DNA of 64,000 bases from Nocardioides_C sp963700955 (GTDB lineage: Bacteria; Actinomycetota; Actinomycetes; Propionibacteriales; Nocardioidaceae): contig CAVOZH010000004.1 in NCBI GenBank assembly GCA_963700955.1, positions 784,668 through 848,667 on the forward strand, read 5' to 3'. The position numbers and the translations under genes are program-made. Shown here one piece after another: positions 34,861-43,666 of this stretch; the stretch's first letter is position 1, and every line of letters begins with the position of its first letter. The notes under the pieces were generated by a model, which did no database searches, was not told the DNA's origin, and saw nothing but the letters and a program-made list of their open reading frames with translations.

Positions 34861-36728
34861 CTGGCGATCGGCGGCTTCGGGGCCGGGAGGCCGGTCTCCT
34901 CCTCGCACCGCGCCAGGATCTCCTCGAGCGGTGGGCCCATGTTGAAGGTGGGCAGCGGGTCGGGTCGTCCCTCCCTGAGCTTGTCGCGTAGCTGCTCCGT
35001 GGCGTCGGCGTCGACCTGACCCTGGCCGTCGCACACGACGCCGTACCGGCGGGCACCCTCGACGGTCACCAGCCCGCGCCGTACCTCCAGCCCGACCAGC
35101 TCGGGGTCACGTGCCAGCGGGTCGCCCCACCCGCCGCCGCCCCAGGTGACGAAGTGGAGCAGGTCGCCGACGCTGACCGGGAAGTCGTGGATCTTGCTGG
35201 GCAGCACCTGGCTGGTGCCGTCCGCACGCTCGATCCACTTCCGGCCCCGTGCGCCCGGCTCGCCGCCGTTGACGCCCCACGGGTAGGTGAGCCAGCGGTC
35301 GTCGTGGATCGCGATCGTGCCCGGCTCAAGGAAGCGGTAGGCGACGTCCACACCGTTGCCGCCCCGGTGCACACCCGCACCTCCCGTGTCGGCGACGGTC
35401 TCCCACCGCTCGACGCGCAGCGGGTAGTACGACTCGAGGTACTCGCATGGGATGTTCACGAACGACGGCCACAGCGAATGCCCGTCCGGGCCGTCACCGA
35501 TCGGTCGGCCCGGAATGCCGCCGAATCCGATCGAGTACAGCTGGAACCACTCGCCCTTGCGGTCCCCGGAGCTGTAGTTTCCGGAGTACATGAAGTGCGG
35601 CGAGGACGAGAAGCCCGCGGCGTTGAGCAGGTCCGGGTTTGTCTGACCGAGCAGGCCGCCGAACAGGTCGAAGACCCTGCCGATGCCGTGGTTCCGGGCG
35701 TTGAGCGCGGCCGGGTACTTCGGTTTCCAGAACGACTCCTCGGGGATCTCCACGTCTACCAACGGGTAGAAGCCGTCGTTCCACAGGATCTGCGGGTCGG
35801 CGACGGTGATCATGTAGATCCCGAAGAACATCCGGACCAGGTTCTCGTTGATGAAGTAGTTGATCGGCCCCTGCGCCTGCGGGCTGCTGCCGGTGAAGTC
35901 CAGCAGCACCTTGTCGCCGGTGCGGGTGAGGCTGAGCTTGAGCTCGTAGGGGCCGTACCCGACGCCGTCGTCGCAGATGTAGTCGGTGAACGACAGGGTC
36001 TTGCCCTCCTCGAACACCATCGCGAGGAGCGTCTTCATCGCCCGGTAGTTGCGGTCGAGCAGCGCGTCGAGCGCCGAGGTATAGGTGTCGACACCGAAAC
36101 GCGCGCACATCTCCTGCACCCGACGCGACGCCGTACGGCACGCGGCCACGATGCCGTTGAGATCGGCACGGTTCCAGTCAGGCTTGCGAACCTGGTTGAG
36201 GATGATCCGCAACGCGTCGTCGTCCAGGACACCCTTCTTGTAGAGCTTGAAGGGTGGGATGACCACACCCTCCTCGAAGATCGTCTTCGCATCCGTCGGC
36301 ATCGAGGCAGGTGTCTTGCCGCCGACGTCGGACATGTGGCCGAACATCGACGACCAGCCGACGATGCGCCCCTCGAAGTAGATCGGCATGACGACCAGCC
36401 AGTCGTTGGCGTGGCTGATCGCGGCTCCGCAAGAGTACGGGTCCGAGGTGAGGAGGACGTCGCCCTCCTCGATGTCGCCGTCGAAGTTCTCCAGGAAGTC
36501 GGGGATCGAGAGGCCGAACTGACCGACAACCATCTTGCCCTCCGGGTCCCCGATCAGTGGGAACTCGTCGTGCTGCTCGCGGATGCCCGGCGACAGCGCG
36601 GTCCGGAAAAGCACCTCGTCCATCTCGTAGCGGGCGTTGCGAAGGGCGTTCTCGACCAGGTCCAGCGTCACCACGTCGACGTCGACGCTGCGAAGGGGCT
36701 CGGTCGCGGTCTGGATGAGGCGTGCCAT
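34857..36728 (-). CDS. hyuB: Hydantoinase B/oxoprolinase family protein
   Basis: The 623-residue subunit shows LRNARYEMDEVLFRTALSPGIREQHDEFPLI, SDPYSCGAAISHANDWLVVMPIYF and LDFTGSSPQAQGPINYFINENL, then GGAGVHRGGNGVDVAYRF near the end, all characteristic of HyuB. It begins three bases after hyuA and is its partner in ATP-dependent ring opening of a hydantoin, oxoproline or similar lactam. Length and ends match the family. Confidence 0.93.
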   Translation of the reverse strand: MARLIQTATEPLRSVDVDVVTLDLVENALRNARYEMDEVLFRTALSPGIREQHDEFPLIGDPEGKMVVGQFGLSIPDFLENFDGDIEEGDVLLTSDPYSCGAAISHANDWLVVMPIYFEGRIVGWSSMFGHMSDVGGKTPASMPTDAKTIFEEGVVIPPFKLYKKGVLDDDALRIILNQVRKPDWNRADLNGIVAACRTASRRVQEMCARFGVDTYTSALDALLDRNYRAMKTLLAMVFEEGKTLSFTDYICDDGVGYGPYELKLSLTRTGDKVLLDFTGSSPQAQGPINYFINENLVRMFFGIYMITVADPQILWNDGFYPLVDVEIPEESFWKPKYPAALNARNHGIGRVFDLFGGLLGQTNPDLLNAAGFSSSPHFMYSGNYSSGDRKGEWFQLYSIGFGGIPGRPIGDGPDGHSLWPSFVNIPCEYLESYYPLRVERWETVADTGGAGVHRGGNGVDVAYRFLEPGTIAIHDDRWLTYPWGVNGGEPGARGRKWIERADGTSQVLPSKIHDFPVSVGDLLHFVTWGGGGWGDPLARDPELVGLEVRRGLVTVEGARRYGVVCDGQGQVDADATEQLRDKLREGRPDPLPTFNMGPPLEEILARCEEETGLPAPKPPIAR

Positions 36729-36731
36729 GGC

Positions 36732-38807
36732 TCAGTTCTCCGTGTTCGCGTCGAGGGGGCGGATGAGGAGGCTGCCGCCCGGATGCACCATGGCGGCGTG
36801 CCCGGGAAGGATCAGCGTGGTGGAGTCCATCTCCGTGACGATCGCGGGACCCCGTACGACGTTGCCGGCCTTCAGCAGGCCACGGTCGTAGACGTTCGCC
36901 TCGACCTCGCCACCCTCGACCCAGATCTCGTGCGTGGTCCGCAGCGCCGCGGTCGGGTCCGCCTCACCCTTCTCCAGCTCGATCACCGTCACGTCGGGGC
37001 GCGGGCCGTTGGCCGTTGCACGGACCGTCACGAGCTCGTGCTCGGCGTCGAGGACGAAGGAGAACAGCTGGTTGTGCTCGGCGTCGAACGCCTTGCGCAG
37101 GCTCTCGATACCGCCCCCGCTGCCGTCGAAGGCATCGATGTCGATCGTCACCGGGATCTCGAAGCCCTGACCGTGGTAGCGCAGGTCGGCGGAGTAGACC
37201 ACCCGCTGCTGGTCCTTCGGGACGCCCTCACCGGTCAGGGTCGCCTGCGCGTGGTCGGCAAGCTCGGTGAGGATCTCCTTGAGCGAGTCGTCACTGAGCT
37301 CGCTGAACCGTCGTACGAGCGTACGGACCGCCTCGTCGCGCATCACGGTGGTGGCGTCGCCGTACGCGTTGAGCACGCCCGGTGACGGCGGGATGATCAC
37401 CGGCCAGGCGCCGGTGAGCTTGCCGAGCGCGTTGGCGTGCAGCGGGCCGGCACCCCCGAACGCGACGAGTGCGAAGTCGCGCGGGTCGAAGCCCTGCTGT
37501 ACCGAGACCAGGCGCAGCGCGCCGAGCATGTTTTCGTTGACGATGTCGATGATCCCGGCGGCCGCGGCCTCCACCGACTCCAGGCCGGTGGCGTCGGCGA
37601 TCGACTTGACCGCCGCGTGTGCCGCGTCGCGGTCGAGGGTGATCTCCCCGCCTGCGAGCTGGGTGGGCAGGTACCCGAGGACGACGTTGGCGTCGGTAAC
37701 CGTCGGCTCGGTGCCGCCGGTGGCGTACGACGCGGGTCCCGGCGCGGCGCCCGCAGACTGGGGGCCGACGCGCAGGGCCTGGGTCAGCTGGGGGACGTGC
37801 GCGATCGAGCCGCCGCCGGCGCCGACGGTGCGTACGTCGACGGAGGTGGCCCGCACCTTGAGGTCGCCAACCGTCGTCTCCCGCCCGATGCGCGGCTTGA
37901 GGTCCTGCACGAGCGCCACGTCGGTCGAGGTGCCGCCCATGTCGAAGGTGAGGAAGTCCTTGAAGCCGGCCTGCTCGGCTGCCCAGGTCGCCCCGGTCAC
38001 ACCGCCGGCGGGGCCGGACATGAGCATGTTGACCGGGTTCGCCGCCGCCACGCCCGCGGAGACGAGACCGCCGTCGCTACGAAGGATGCACAGCTTGCCG
38101 TGGATGCCCGCGGAGGTCAGCTTGGCGTCCAGGTTCGCGACGTAGCGGGCCACGTGGGGCTGCACCGCAGCGTTGACGACGGTGGTGATGGTGCGTTCGT
38201 ACTCCCGCAGCTCGGGAAGCACCGACGAGGAGAGTGACACCGGGACGTCGGGGAGCTCCTCGGCCGCGATCTCCCCGACCCGGCGCTCGTGGTCCGGGTT
38301 GGCGTAGGCGTTGATCAGGCTGATGCTCAGGGCCTCGATGCCCTGGTGTGACAGGTGACGCAGCTTGGCACGGACGTCGTCCTCGTCGAGCTCGGTGACG
38401 ACCGACCCGTCGGCGGCGATCCTCCCCCGGACCTCGACGGTGTCCTCGAGCGCGGCGAGCGGCTCGGGCTTGGGCCAGATGATCCAGCCGGCGAGGCCGC
38501 CGGGCACGAACGATCGGCCGATCTGCAGTACCTGCCGGAAGCCCTCGGTGGTGACCAGTCCCACCCGGGCGCCCTTGCCCTCGAGGATCGCGTTGGTGGC
38601 GACGGTCGTGCCGTGGAAGACCTCGTCGATGTCCCCGAGCGTGATGCCGGCGGTCTCGCAGGCCCGTTCGATGCCGCGCAGGACGCCGACCGACTGGTCC
38701 TCCGGCGTCGAGGCGGTCTTGGCCCGGTAGGTCTCGCCGGTGTCCTCGTCGATGAGAAGGATGTCGGTAAACGTGCCGCCGACATCGACGCCCAGCCGGT
38801 AAGCCAT
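36732..38807 (-). CDS. hyuA: Hydantoinase/oxoprolinase family protein subunit A
   Basis: The 691-residue ATP-binding subunit starts MAYRLGVDVGGTFTDILLIDEDTG, the ASKHA phosphate-binding motif, followed by FHGTTVATNAILEGKGA, DMGGTSTDVAL and GAGGGSIAHV. Together with HyuB it hydrolyses an amide ring coupled to ATP. A good ribosome site (GAGGAGG) precedes the ATG at 38807. It lies nine bases after the CoA transferase gene. Confidence 0.94.
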   Translation of the reverse strand: MAYRLGVDVGGTFTDILLIDEDTGETYRAKTASTPEDQSVGVLRGIERACETAGITLGDIDEVFHGTTVATNAILEGKGARVGLVTTEGFRQVLQIGRSFVPGGLAGWIIWPKPEPLAALEDTVEVRGRIAADGSVVTELDEDDVRAKLRHLSHQGIEALSISLINAYANPDHERRVGEIAAEELPDVPVSLSSSVLPELREYERTITTVVNAAVQPHVARYVANLDAKLTSAGIHGKLCILRSDGGLVSAGVAAANPVNMLMSGPAGGVTGATWAAEQAGFKDFLTFDMGGTSTDVALVQDLKPRIGRETTVGDLKVRATSVDVRTVGAGGGSIAHVPQLTQALRVGPQSAGAAPGPASYATGGTEPTVTDANVVLGYLPTQLAGGEITLDRDAAHAAVKSIADATGLESVEAAAAGIIDIVNENMLGALRLVSVQQGFDPRDFALVAFGGAGPLHANALGKLTGAWPVIIPPSPGVLNAYGDATTVMRDEAVRTLVRRFSELSDDSLKEILTELADHAQATLTGEGVPKDQQRVVYSADLRYHGQGFEIPVTIDIDAFDGSGGGIESLRKAFDAEHNQLFSFVLDAEHELVTVRATANGPRPDVTVIELEKGEADPTAALRTTHEIWVEGGEVEANVYDRGLLKAGNVVRGPAIVTEMDSTTLILPGHAAMVHPGGSLLIRPLDANTEN

Positions 38808-38816
38808 GGTTCCTCC

Positions 38817-40016
38817 TCAGATGACGCCGGCGGAACGCAACGACGACATCGCGTCGTCGTCGAGCTCCAGCAGGCCGTGGTAGATCTCTTGGTTGTGCTC
38901 GCCGAGCTCGGGGCCGACGTGGCGCACCCGTCCCGGGGTCTCGGAGAGCTTCGGTGCGACGTTGTGCATGGCGAACTCGCCCAGGTCCGGGTGGGCGAGC
39001 TTCACGATCGCCTCGCGGGCAGCGAAGTGCGGATCGGCGAACATGTCCTTGGCCTTGTAGATCCGCCCCGCAGGGACGCCCCCGCCGTGCAGCAGCTCCA
39101 GCAGCTCGTCCGCCTTCAGCGTTGAGCTCCACTCGGCGATCCGGCCGTCGAGCTCCTCCATGTACTGCCCCCGAGCGCTGTGGGTGGCGTAGCGCTCGTT
39201 GATCGCGAGCTCGGGCTGGCCCATCACCTCGGCGAGGCGGCGGAAGACGGTGTCCTGGTTGGCCGCGATCAGCACCATCTCGCCGTCCGCGGTCGGGTAG
39301 ACGTTGCTCGGTGAGACGTTCGGCAGCGTCGTACCGGTGCGCTCGCGCTGGTAACCGGCGACCTGCCACTCCGGCAGCAGCGACTCCATCATCGACAGCA
39401 CCGCCTCGTAGATCGCCGAGTCCACGATCTGCCCGCGGCCGTTGCGCCCGCGCTGGTGCAGCGCGACGAGCGTGCCGAGTGCGGCGAACGTGGCCGCGAG
39501 CGAGTCGCCGAGCGAGATGCCGGCCCGGGCCGGCGGCCGGTCGGGGTCGCCGGTGACGTAGCGGATCCCGCCCATCGCCTCGCCGATCGAGCCGTAACCG
39601 GCGCGGGAGGCGTAGGGCCCGGACTGGCCGAAGCCGGTGACCCGGGTGATCACGAGGCCGGGGTTGATCTCCCACAGCTGCTCCGGGGAAAGGCCCCACC
39701 GCTCCAGCGTGCCGGGACGGAAGTTCTCGATCAGCACGTCGGCCTTCGCGACCAGGCGGCGGACCAGGTCCTGCCCCTCGGGGGTGCGCAGGTTCGCGGT
39801 CACCGACTTCTTGTTGCGCGCAACCACCGGCCACCACAGCGACTTGCCGTACGGCTTCTCTCGCCCCCACTGGCGCATCGGGTCCCCGTGCGCCGGGTCC
39901 TCGACCTTGATCACCTCCGCCCCGAAGTCGCCGAGCAGCTGACCGCAGAACGGGCCGGCCAGGAGTTGGCCGAGCTCGATCACGCGGATGTCGTCCAGCG
40001 GGAGTTGGGTATCCAT
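38817..40016 (-). CDS. CaiB/BaiF family CoA transferase
   Basis: The start is placed at the ATG at 40016 after GAGGGG; an in-frame ATG at 40037 lies inside an operator. The 399-residue protein has IRVIELGQLLAGPFCGQLLGDFGAEVIKVEDP, DVLIENFRPGTLERWGLS and the catalytic Asp in SLGDSLAA. It is a family III CoA transferase that moves CoA between carboxylic acids. It is the first gene of the hyu operon and probably activates the product or the starting acid. Confidence 0.93.
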   Translation of the reverse strand: MDTQLPLDDIRVIELGQLLAGPFCGQLLGDFGAEVIKVEDPAHGDPMRQWGREKPYGKSLWWPVVARNKKSVTANLRTPEGQDLVRRLVAKADVLIENFRPGTLERWGLSPEQLWEINPGLVITRVTGFGQSGPYASRAGYGSIGEAMGGIRYVTGDPDRPPARAGISLGDSLAATFAALGTLVALHQRGRNGRGQIVDSAIYEAVLSMMESLLPEWQVAGYQRERTGTTLPNVSPSNVYPTADGEMVLIAANQDTVFRRLAEVMGQPELAINERYATHSARGQYMEELDGRIAEWSSTLKADELLELLHGGGVPAGRIYKAKDMFADPHFAAREAIVKLAHPDLGEFAMHNVAPKLSETPGRVRHVGPELGEHNQEIYHGLLELDDDAMSSLRSAGVI

Positions 40017-40030
40017 GAGCCCCTCGTCAT

Positions 40031-40042
40031 GTTGCATACAAC
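40031..40042. promoter_or_regulatory. GntR-type operator GTTGCATACAAC
   Basis: An imperfect palindrome (GTTG-N4-CAAC) lies just upstream of the CoA transferase ribosome site. The same 11 bases recur at 40129, 98 bases away, in the divergent promoter region. FadR/VanR-subfamily GntR proteins bind TTGTATNCAA-like sites. Confidence 0.65.
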
Positions 40043-40128
40043 CATGTGCGGCTAAGTGATTCCCGTTACAGCCGACTCGGTCACGCTAAGCGTGCCCCGT
40101 GGGAGGTGTCAATGGTTGCCCAGAGTAA

Positions 40129-40139
40129 TTGCATACAAC
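40129..40139. promoter_or_regulatory. Second GntR-type operator TTGCATACAAC
   Basis: This is an exact copy of the core of the first site, 28 bases before the GntR gene. It suggests autoregulation and control of the divergent operon. Confidence 0.65.
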
Positions 40140-40167
40140 TTCGGGTCACTGCTAGGTTGCGAGCGCC

Positions 40168-40839
40168 ATGACTGAGCCGGCCTTGACCACCGATCACGAC
40201 CCCGGGCACGCCTCCGACCACGCGTACCGGCTGATTCGCGCGCAGATCCTCTCCGGCGACAGGCAGGGCGGCGACTGGCTGCGCGAGGGTGACCTCGCCG
40301 AGTCACTCGGCGTGAGCCGTACGCCGGTGCGCGAGGCCCTACGCCGGCTGACCGCGGAGGGGCTGGTGCGCTACGAGCGCAACCGCGGGGTGCAGGTGGC
40401 CGTCTGGACTACCGAGGACCTCGACGAGATCTTCAGCCTCCGCTCCGTGCTCGAACCATGGGCCTGCAGGTTGGCCGCCACATCGGCGTCCGTAGACCTC
40501 GACGAGCTGGATCGACTCGCCCACGACATGGATGCCGCCGCACGGGGCTCGGTGGCCGACGTGGACCGGATCACCGAGCTCAACAACCGCTTCCACCGGC
40601 TGATCCTGGAAGGCTCGAACAACCGACGGCTCGGCAGCGTCGTGTCATCGGTGGTCCAGGTCCCCCTGGTGTGGCAGACATTCTCCCATTACAGCGACAT
40701 CGACCTATCCCGCAGTCTCGCCCATCACCACGAACTCGTGGCCGCACTGACCGCTGGCGACCCGGACTGGGCGGAGTCAGTGATGCGCAGTCACGTGAGG
40801 GCGGCGTGGAACTCGCTGCGCACCGAGGACGAAGTGTAA
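40168..40839 (+). CDS. GntR family transcriptional regulator (FadR/FCD type)
   Basis: The 223-residue protein has an N-terminal winged helix (HAYRLIRAQILSGD, REGDLAESLGVSRTPVREALRRLTAEGLV) and a C-terminal FCD effector domain (LEPWACRLAA, LNNRFHRLILEGSNNRRL, LAHHHELVAALTAGD) with metal-ligand histidines. It is divergent from the CoA transferase-hyu operon and two matching operators lie between them. It is therefore probably the operon's repressor, released by the substrate or a CoA intermediate. Confidence 0.92.
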   Translation: MTEPALTTDHDPGHASDHAYRLIRAQILSGDRQGGDWLREGDLAESLGVSRTPVREALRRLTAEGLVRYERNRGVQVAVWTTEDLDEIFSLRSVLEPWACRLAATSASVDLDELDRLAHDMDAAARGSVADVDRITELNNRFHRLILEGSNNRRLGSVVSSVVQVPLVWQTFSHYSDIDLSRSLAHHHELVAALTAGDPDWAESVMRSHVRAAWNSLRTEDEV

Positions 40840-40847
40840 GTCTCTGG

Positions 40848-41102
40848 TCACTCCTGTCTTGCGGCCACCAGCCGGGACCGTAAATGTGCCGAGCGCATCG
40901 CGTGCCACTGCGGCGAGCCATTCAACTCCTCCGTGACACCGGGCACCGAGTGTTCGGTAAGGAAGATGCGCATGAGCGCTTCGATCTCGTCTACGGCGGC
41001 GGCGAGGAAGTGACCCGAGCGCATAGCCAGGTCCGCGACGCTGAAGACGGCACTCAGGGCGAGGTGCACATCCCAGCAGGCCTCACGCCGTCCGATGCTC
41101 AC
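40848..41102 (-). CDS. Small uncharacterised protein, possibly a gene remnant
   Basis: From a GTG at 41102 an 84-residue helical protein is encoded (HLALSAVFSVADLAMRSGHF, AAAVDEIEALMRIFLTEH, SPQWHAMRSAHLRSRLVAA). It looks protein-like, and the frame is protein-like about ten codons further upstream (TIEVAAEQVV). A neighbouring frame at 41110-41300 (LDTSALDAAKEALASSAS) may be its displaced N-terminus, so the gene could be frameshifted. The family is unrecognised. Confidence 0.4.
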   Translation of the reverse strand: MSIGRREACWDVHLALSAVFSVADLAMRSGHFLAAAVDEIEALMRIFLTEHSVPGVTEELNGSPQWHAMRSAHLRSRLVAARQE

Positions 41103-41382
41103 GACCTGCTCAGCAGCTACCTCGATAGTCCGGAGGCAAACCCAAACTACGTGGCAGTTGCGTCTGCAAGAAGCGCCCGACCACCCACCCCCTTGCGGTG
41201 CTTGCGCGGGACGATGAATCCCTCCCTGACGCCGACGAAGCGAGCGCTTCTTTCGCCGCGTCTAGAGCACTGGTGTCGAGACGAGTGTCCCGATCGTTGA
41301 TGCTCGCTGGGTGAGTCGTGGCCCCGAGCCGTAGGTGCGCACCCCTGCACCTCCTCGTCACCATGCCGAGGGCACACTTTTC

Positions 41383-41404
41383 CTTGACAAGATTTGTTGT
41401 CAAG
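41383..41404. promoter_or_regulatory. Perfect 8-bp inverted repeat operator with -35-like TTGACA
   Basis: CTTGACAA and TTGTCAAG are separated by six bases and end 14 bases before the ArsR-like gene. The left arm contains TTGACA. It is a likely autoregulatory site; the mRNA would be nearly leaderless. Confidence 0.6.
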
Positions 41405-41418
41405 AGCATGGTGGCGAT

Positions 41419-41997
41419 ATGCAGGACGTCGAGGTCATCGAGAGCGCGGAGGCAGCCGCCGCCGCGCTGGATCCGGTCCGGGCCCGACTGCTCGGCGAGC
41501 TGGCCGTCCCGGCCTCCGCCGCCGGGCTCGCCGCCCGAGTCGGCATCGCGCGCCAGAAGGTCAACTACCACCTCAAAGCGCTCGAGGCGCACGGGCTGGT
41601 GGAGCTGTCCGGGGAGCGCCGGCACGGGGGCATCACCGAGCGGGTGCTGCAGGCATCGGCGGCGTCGTACGTCGTGTCGCCGGCGGCCGTCAGCGAGTCC
41701 GCCGCCGATCCGGAAGCCAACGCCGACCACTTGTCGGCGGGCTACCTCGTCGCGCTGGCCGGTCGGCTGGTGCGCGAGGTCGGCGCCCTGGCGCGCCGGG
41801 CCGGCGCGTCCGGCAAGCGCCTGCCGACGCTGACCATCGACACAGAGATCGGCTTCCGGTCGGCAGCGGACCGGGCTGCCTTCGCGGATGACCTGACCGC
41901 CGCGGTGCTCGACCTGGCCGCTCGCTACCACCACGACGACGGGCGCCCGCACCGGCTCCTCGTCGCCGCCCACCCCCTTCCTGAGGAGAACCCATGA
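41419..41997 (+). CDS. ArsR-like helix-turn-helix regulator
   Basis: Started at the ATG at 41419, the 192-residue protein has ALDPVRARLLGELAVPASAAGLAARVGIARQKVNYHLKALEAHGLV, a winged helix of the ArsR type, then GERRHGGITERVLQASA. The C-terminal half is helical. It overlaps the SRPBCC gene by four bases (ATGA); pairs of ArsR and AHSA1-like genes are common and are usually autoregulated units. Confidence 0.88.
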   Translation: MQDVEVIESAEAAAAALDPVRARLLGELAVPASAAGLAARVGIARQKVNYHLKALEAHGLVELSGERRHGGITERVLQASAASYVVSPAAVSESAADPEANADHLSAGYLVALAGRLVREVGALARRAGASGKRLPTLTIDTEIGFRSAADRAAFADDLTAAVLDLAARYHHDDGRPHRLLVAAHPLPEENP

Positions 41998-42785
41998 GCA
42001 CCACCCCGAACGTCCCGTACCGCCTGGAGTTCAGCGTCGAGGTCCCGGGCACCCCGGAGCAGGTCTGGCAGGCGATCGCCACCGCCAAGGGCATGAGCGC
42101 CTGGTTCGCGCCGACCGAGATGGAGGAGCGCGAGGGCGGCTCCCTGCACTTCACCATGGGCCCGGAGATGGGCTCGGACGGCCAGGTCACCGCATGGGAG
42201 CCGCCGCGCCGCCTCGTCTACGAGGAGGACTGGGCCGCCCTCATGGGCAAGGACCCCGATGCGCTCAGCCCTCTGACGTCGGAGTTCCTCGTCGAGGCAC
42301 AGTCCGGCGGAACCTGCATCGTGCGCGTCACCAGCAGCGGCTTCGGGACCGGCGCCGCCTGGGAGTCGGAGTTCTGGGACACCATGGGCCCCGGCTGGAT
42401 GCCGTTCTTCGACAACCTGCGTCTCTACCTGTCGCACTTCCCCGGCCAGGAGGCCACACACCTGGAGGCCACCGCCTCCCACCCTGGCGACGCGGAGGCG
42501 CTCTGGTCGACCCTGCACGACGCGCTCGGGCTGGGCGACGAGGGCGCCACGGTCGAGGTGCGCGGCGCCACCGGCACGGTCGAGCGCGTCGGTGAGCGGC
42601 AGACGCTGGTCCGGCTCACCGCGCCGGTGCCCGGAATGCTGAGCGTCTTCGCGTGGGACGAGGGCGGCGGCAAGGCGACGGCGGGCGTACGGGCGTACCT
42701 GTTCTCCGCAGACGCGGCGGACTACGTGCGGCGCGAAGAGCCGGCCTGGCAGGCCTGGCTGCAGAGAATCTCCGTCCCGGCCTGA
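41994..42785 (+). CDS. SRPBCC/AHSA1-like family protein
   Basis: The 263-residue protein has YRLEFSVEVPGTPEQVWQAIATAKGMSAWFAPTEMEEREGG, the AHSA1/START-like opening, then W-rich strands and FWDTMGPGWMPFFDNLRLYLSHF. A second copy-like region with LRVYLF-like strands follows after about residue 150. The proteins bind hydrophobic ligands or act as stress factors; the role here is unknown. It is translationally coupled to the ArsR-like gene. Confidence 0.87.
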   Translation: MSTTPNVPYRLEFSVEVPGTPEQVWQAIATAKGMSAWFAPTEMEEREGGSLHFTMGPEMGSDGQVTAWEPPRRLVYEEDWAALMGKDPDALSPLTSEFLVEAQSGGTCIVRVTSSGFGTGAAWESEFWDTMGPGWMPFFDNLRLYLSHFPGQEATHLEATASHPGDAEALWSTLHDALGLGDEGATVEVRGATGTVERVGERQTLVRLTAPVPGMLSVFAWDEGGGKATAGVRAYLFSADAADYVRREEPAWQAWLQRISVPA

Positions 42786-42876
42786 TCTTCTACCGTTACC
42801 GAGGGCGGCCCTGCCGATGCAGGTGCGTCACTCCGCCGCGTGTCGGCGCGTGTCGGGGCCCACGTGGCAGGGGTGG

Positions 42877-43125
42877 TCAGTCGGAGTCGTCTTGGATCGT
42901 GGTCGAGGCTTCCACGAACAGAGGTGCCAAGGATGAGCGCCATGCCGGGAGATCGCGGGAGAGCGTGAGCCAGGTCAGTTCGCGGTTGATCTCGTCGTAC
43001 TGGTGGATGATGAAGTTGCGGTTCGCGACGGCGAGGGCCCACTCGACTCCGTCGGGCGCGAGCACGCCGAGCCGGGATAGCCGGTCTCCATCACAGCAGC
43101 ATCGCCTCGCGGCGGATGTCGTCAT
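42877..43125 (-). CDS. HEPN (HepT-like) toxin, probably truncated at the N-terminus
   Basis: The 82-codon frame contains VANRNFIIHQYDEINRELTW, in which RNFIIHQY is exactly the RX4HXY motif of HepT RNases. The expected 110-120 residues are shortened: the first helices upstream of the motif are missing or frameshifted and the frame start overlaps the antitoxin gene end by 35 bases. Without the first helices the RNase is doubtful. It is paired with the MntA-like antitoxin just upstream. Confidence 0.6.
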   Translation of the reverse strand: MTTSAARRCCCDGDRLSRLGVLAPDGVEWALAVANRNFIIHQYDEINRELTWLTLSRDLPAWRSSLAPLFVEASTTIQDDSD

Positions 43126-43600
43126 CGATGTTCGCCTTCAAGCCGCCGTAGGAGACCAGGTCGACCTCGCGTCCGAGGGCCTGCTCGACGAGCTGCTTGA
43201 ACCTGACGAAGTCGAACGACGACGTACCGTCAGGCGCCTCCACCAGCAGGTCGATGTCGGAGTCCTTCCGAGCTTCATGCCGGGCGACGGAGCCGAACAC
43301 CGCGATACGGGAGTAGCCGTGTTCTGCAGCGAGGGCCTTGAGGACCGGCGCAGCGGCCTCCAGCAGGACTTCTGGGTGGACGCCGTCGAGCTCGGAGCCG
43401 AACTTGAGCTGCTGACTGACGGCTGGCTGGGTGATACCCAACGCGTCGGCGATCTGCCGCTGACTCATTCCACTGGCCACCATGGCCCGAAGCGCGAGGA
43501 CGCGACGTAGCCGCGCGACATACTCGTCACGCTTCGCCGTTCGGTACTCATCCACCAGCAACGGAGGTGACGGACTGTTGGTTGCGACGGGCGCTTCCAT
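43091..43600 (-). CDS. MNT-type nucleotidyltransferase antitoxin with N-terminal HTH
   Basis: The 169-residue protein combines an HTH (MSQRQIADALGITQPAVSQQL, about residues 45-65) with a minimal nucleotidyltransferase domain. IAVFGSVARHEARKDSDIDLLVE has the GSX10DXD signature (Gly103-Ser104, Asp115, Asp117), and a C-terminal Asp lies in VDLVSYGGL. MNT proteins add AMP to the tyrosine of the HEPN RNase motif and inactivate it. The HTH probably lets it autoregulate the operon, which would be unusual for a plain MNT protein. Confidence 0.85.
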   Translation of the reverse strand: MEAPVATNSPSPPLLVDEYRTAKRDEYVARLRRVLALRAMVASGMSQRQIADALGITQPAVSQQLKFGSELDGVHPEVLLEAAAPVLKALAAEHGYSRIAVFGSVARHEARKDSDIDLLVEAPDGTSSFDFVRFKQLVEQALGREVDLVSYGGLKANIDDDIRREAMLL

Positions 43601-43666
43601 CCTGGCTACTCAGTGTTACTATCTACCAGTAGTCAGTCACACTAGGTAGCAGAGGGGCCGTGCTGC

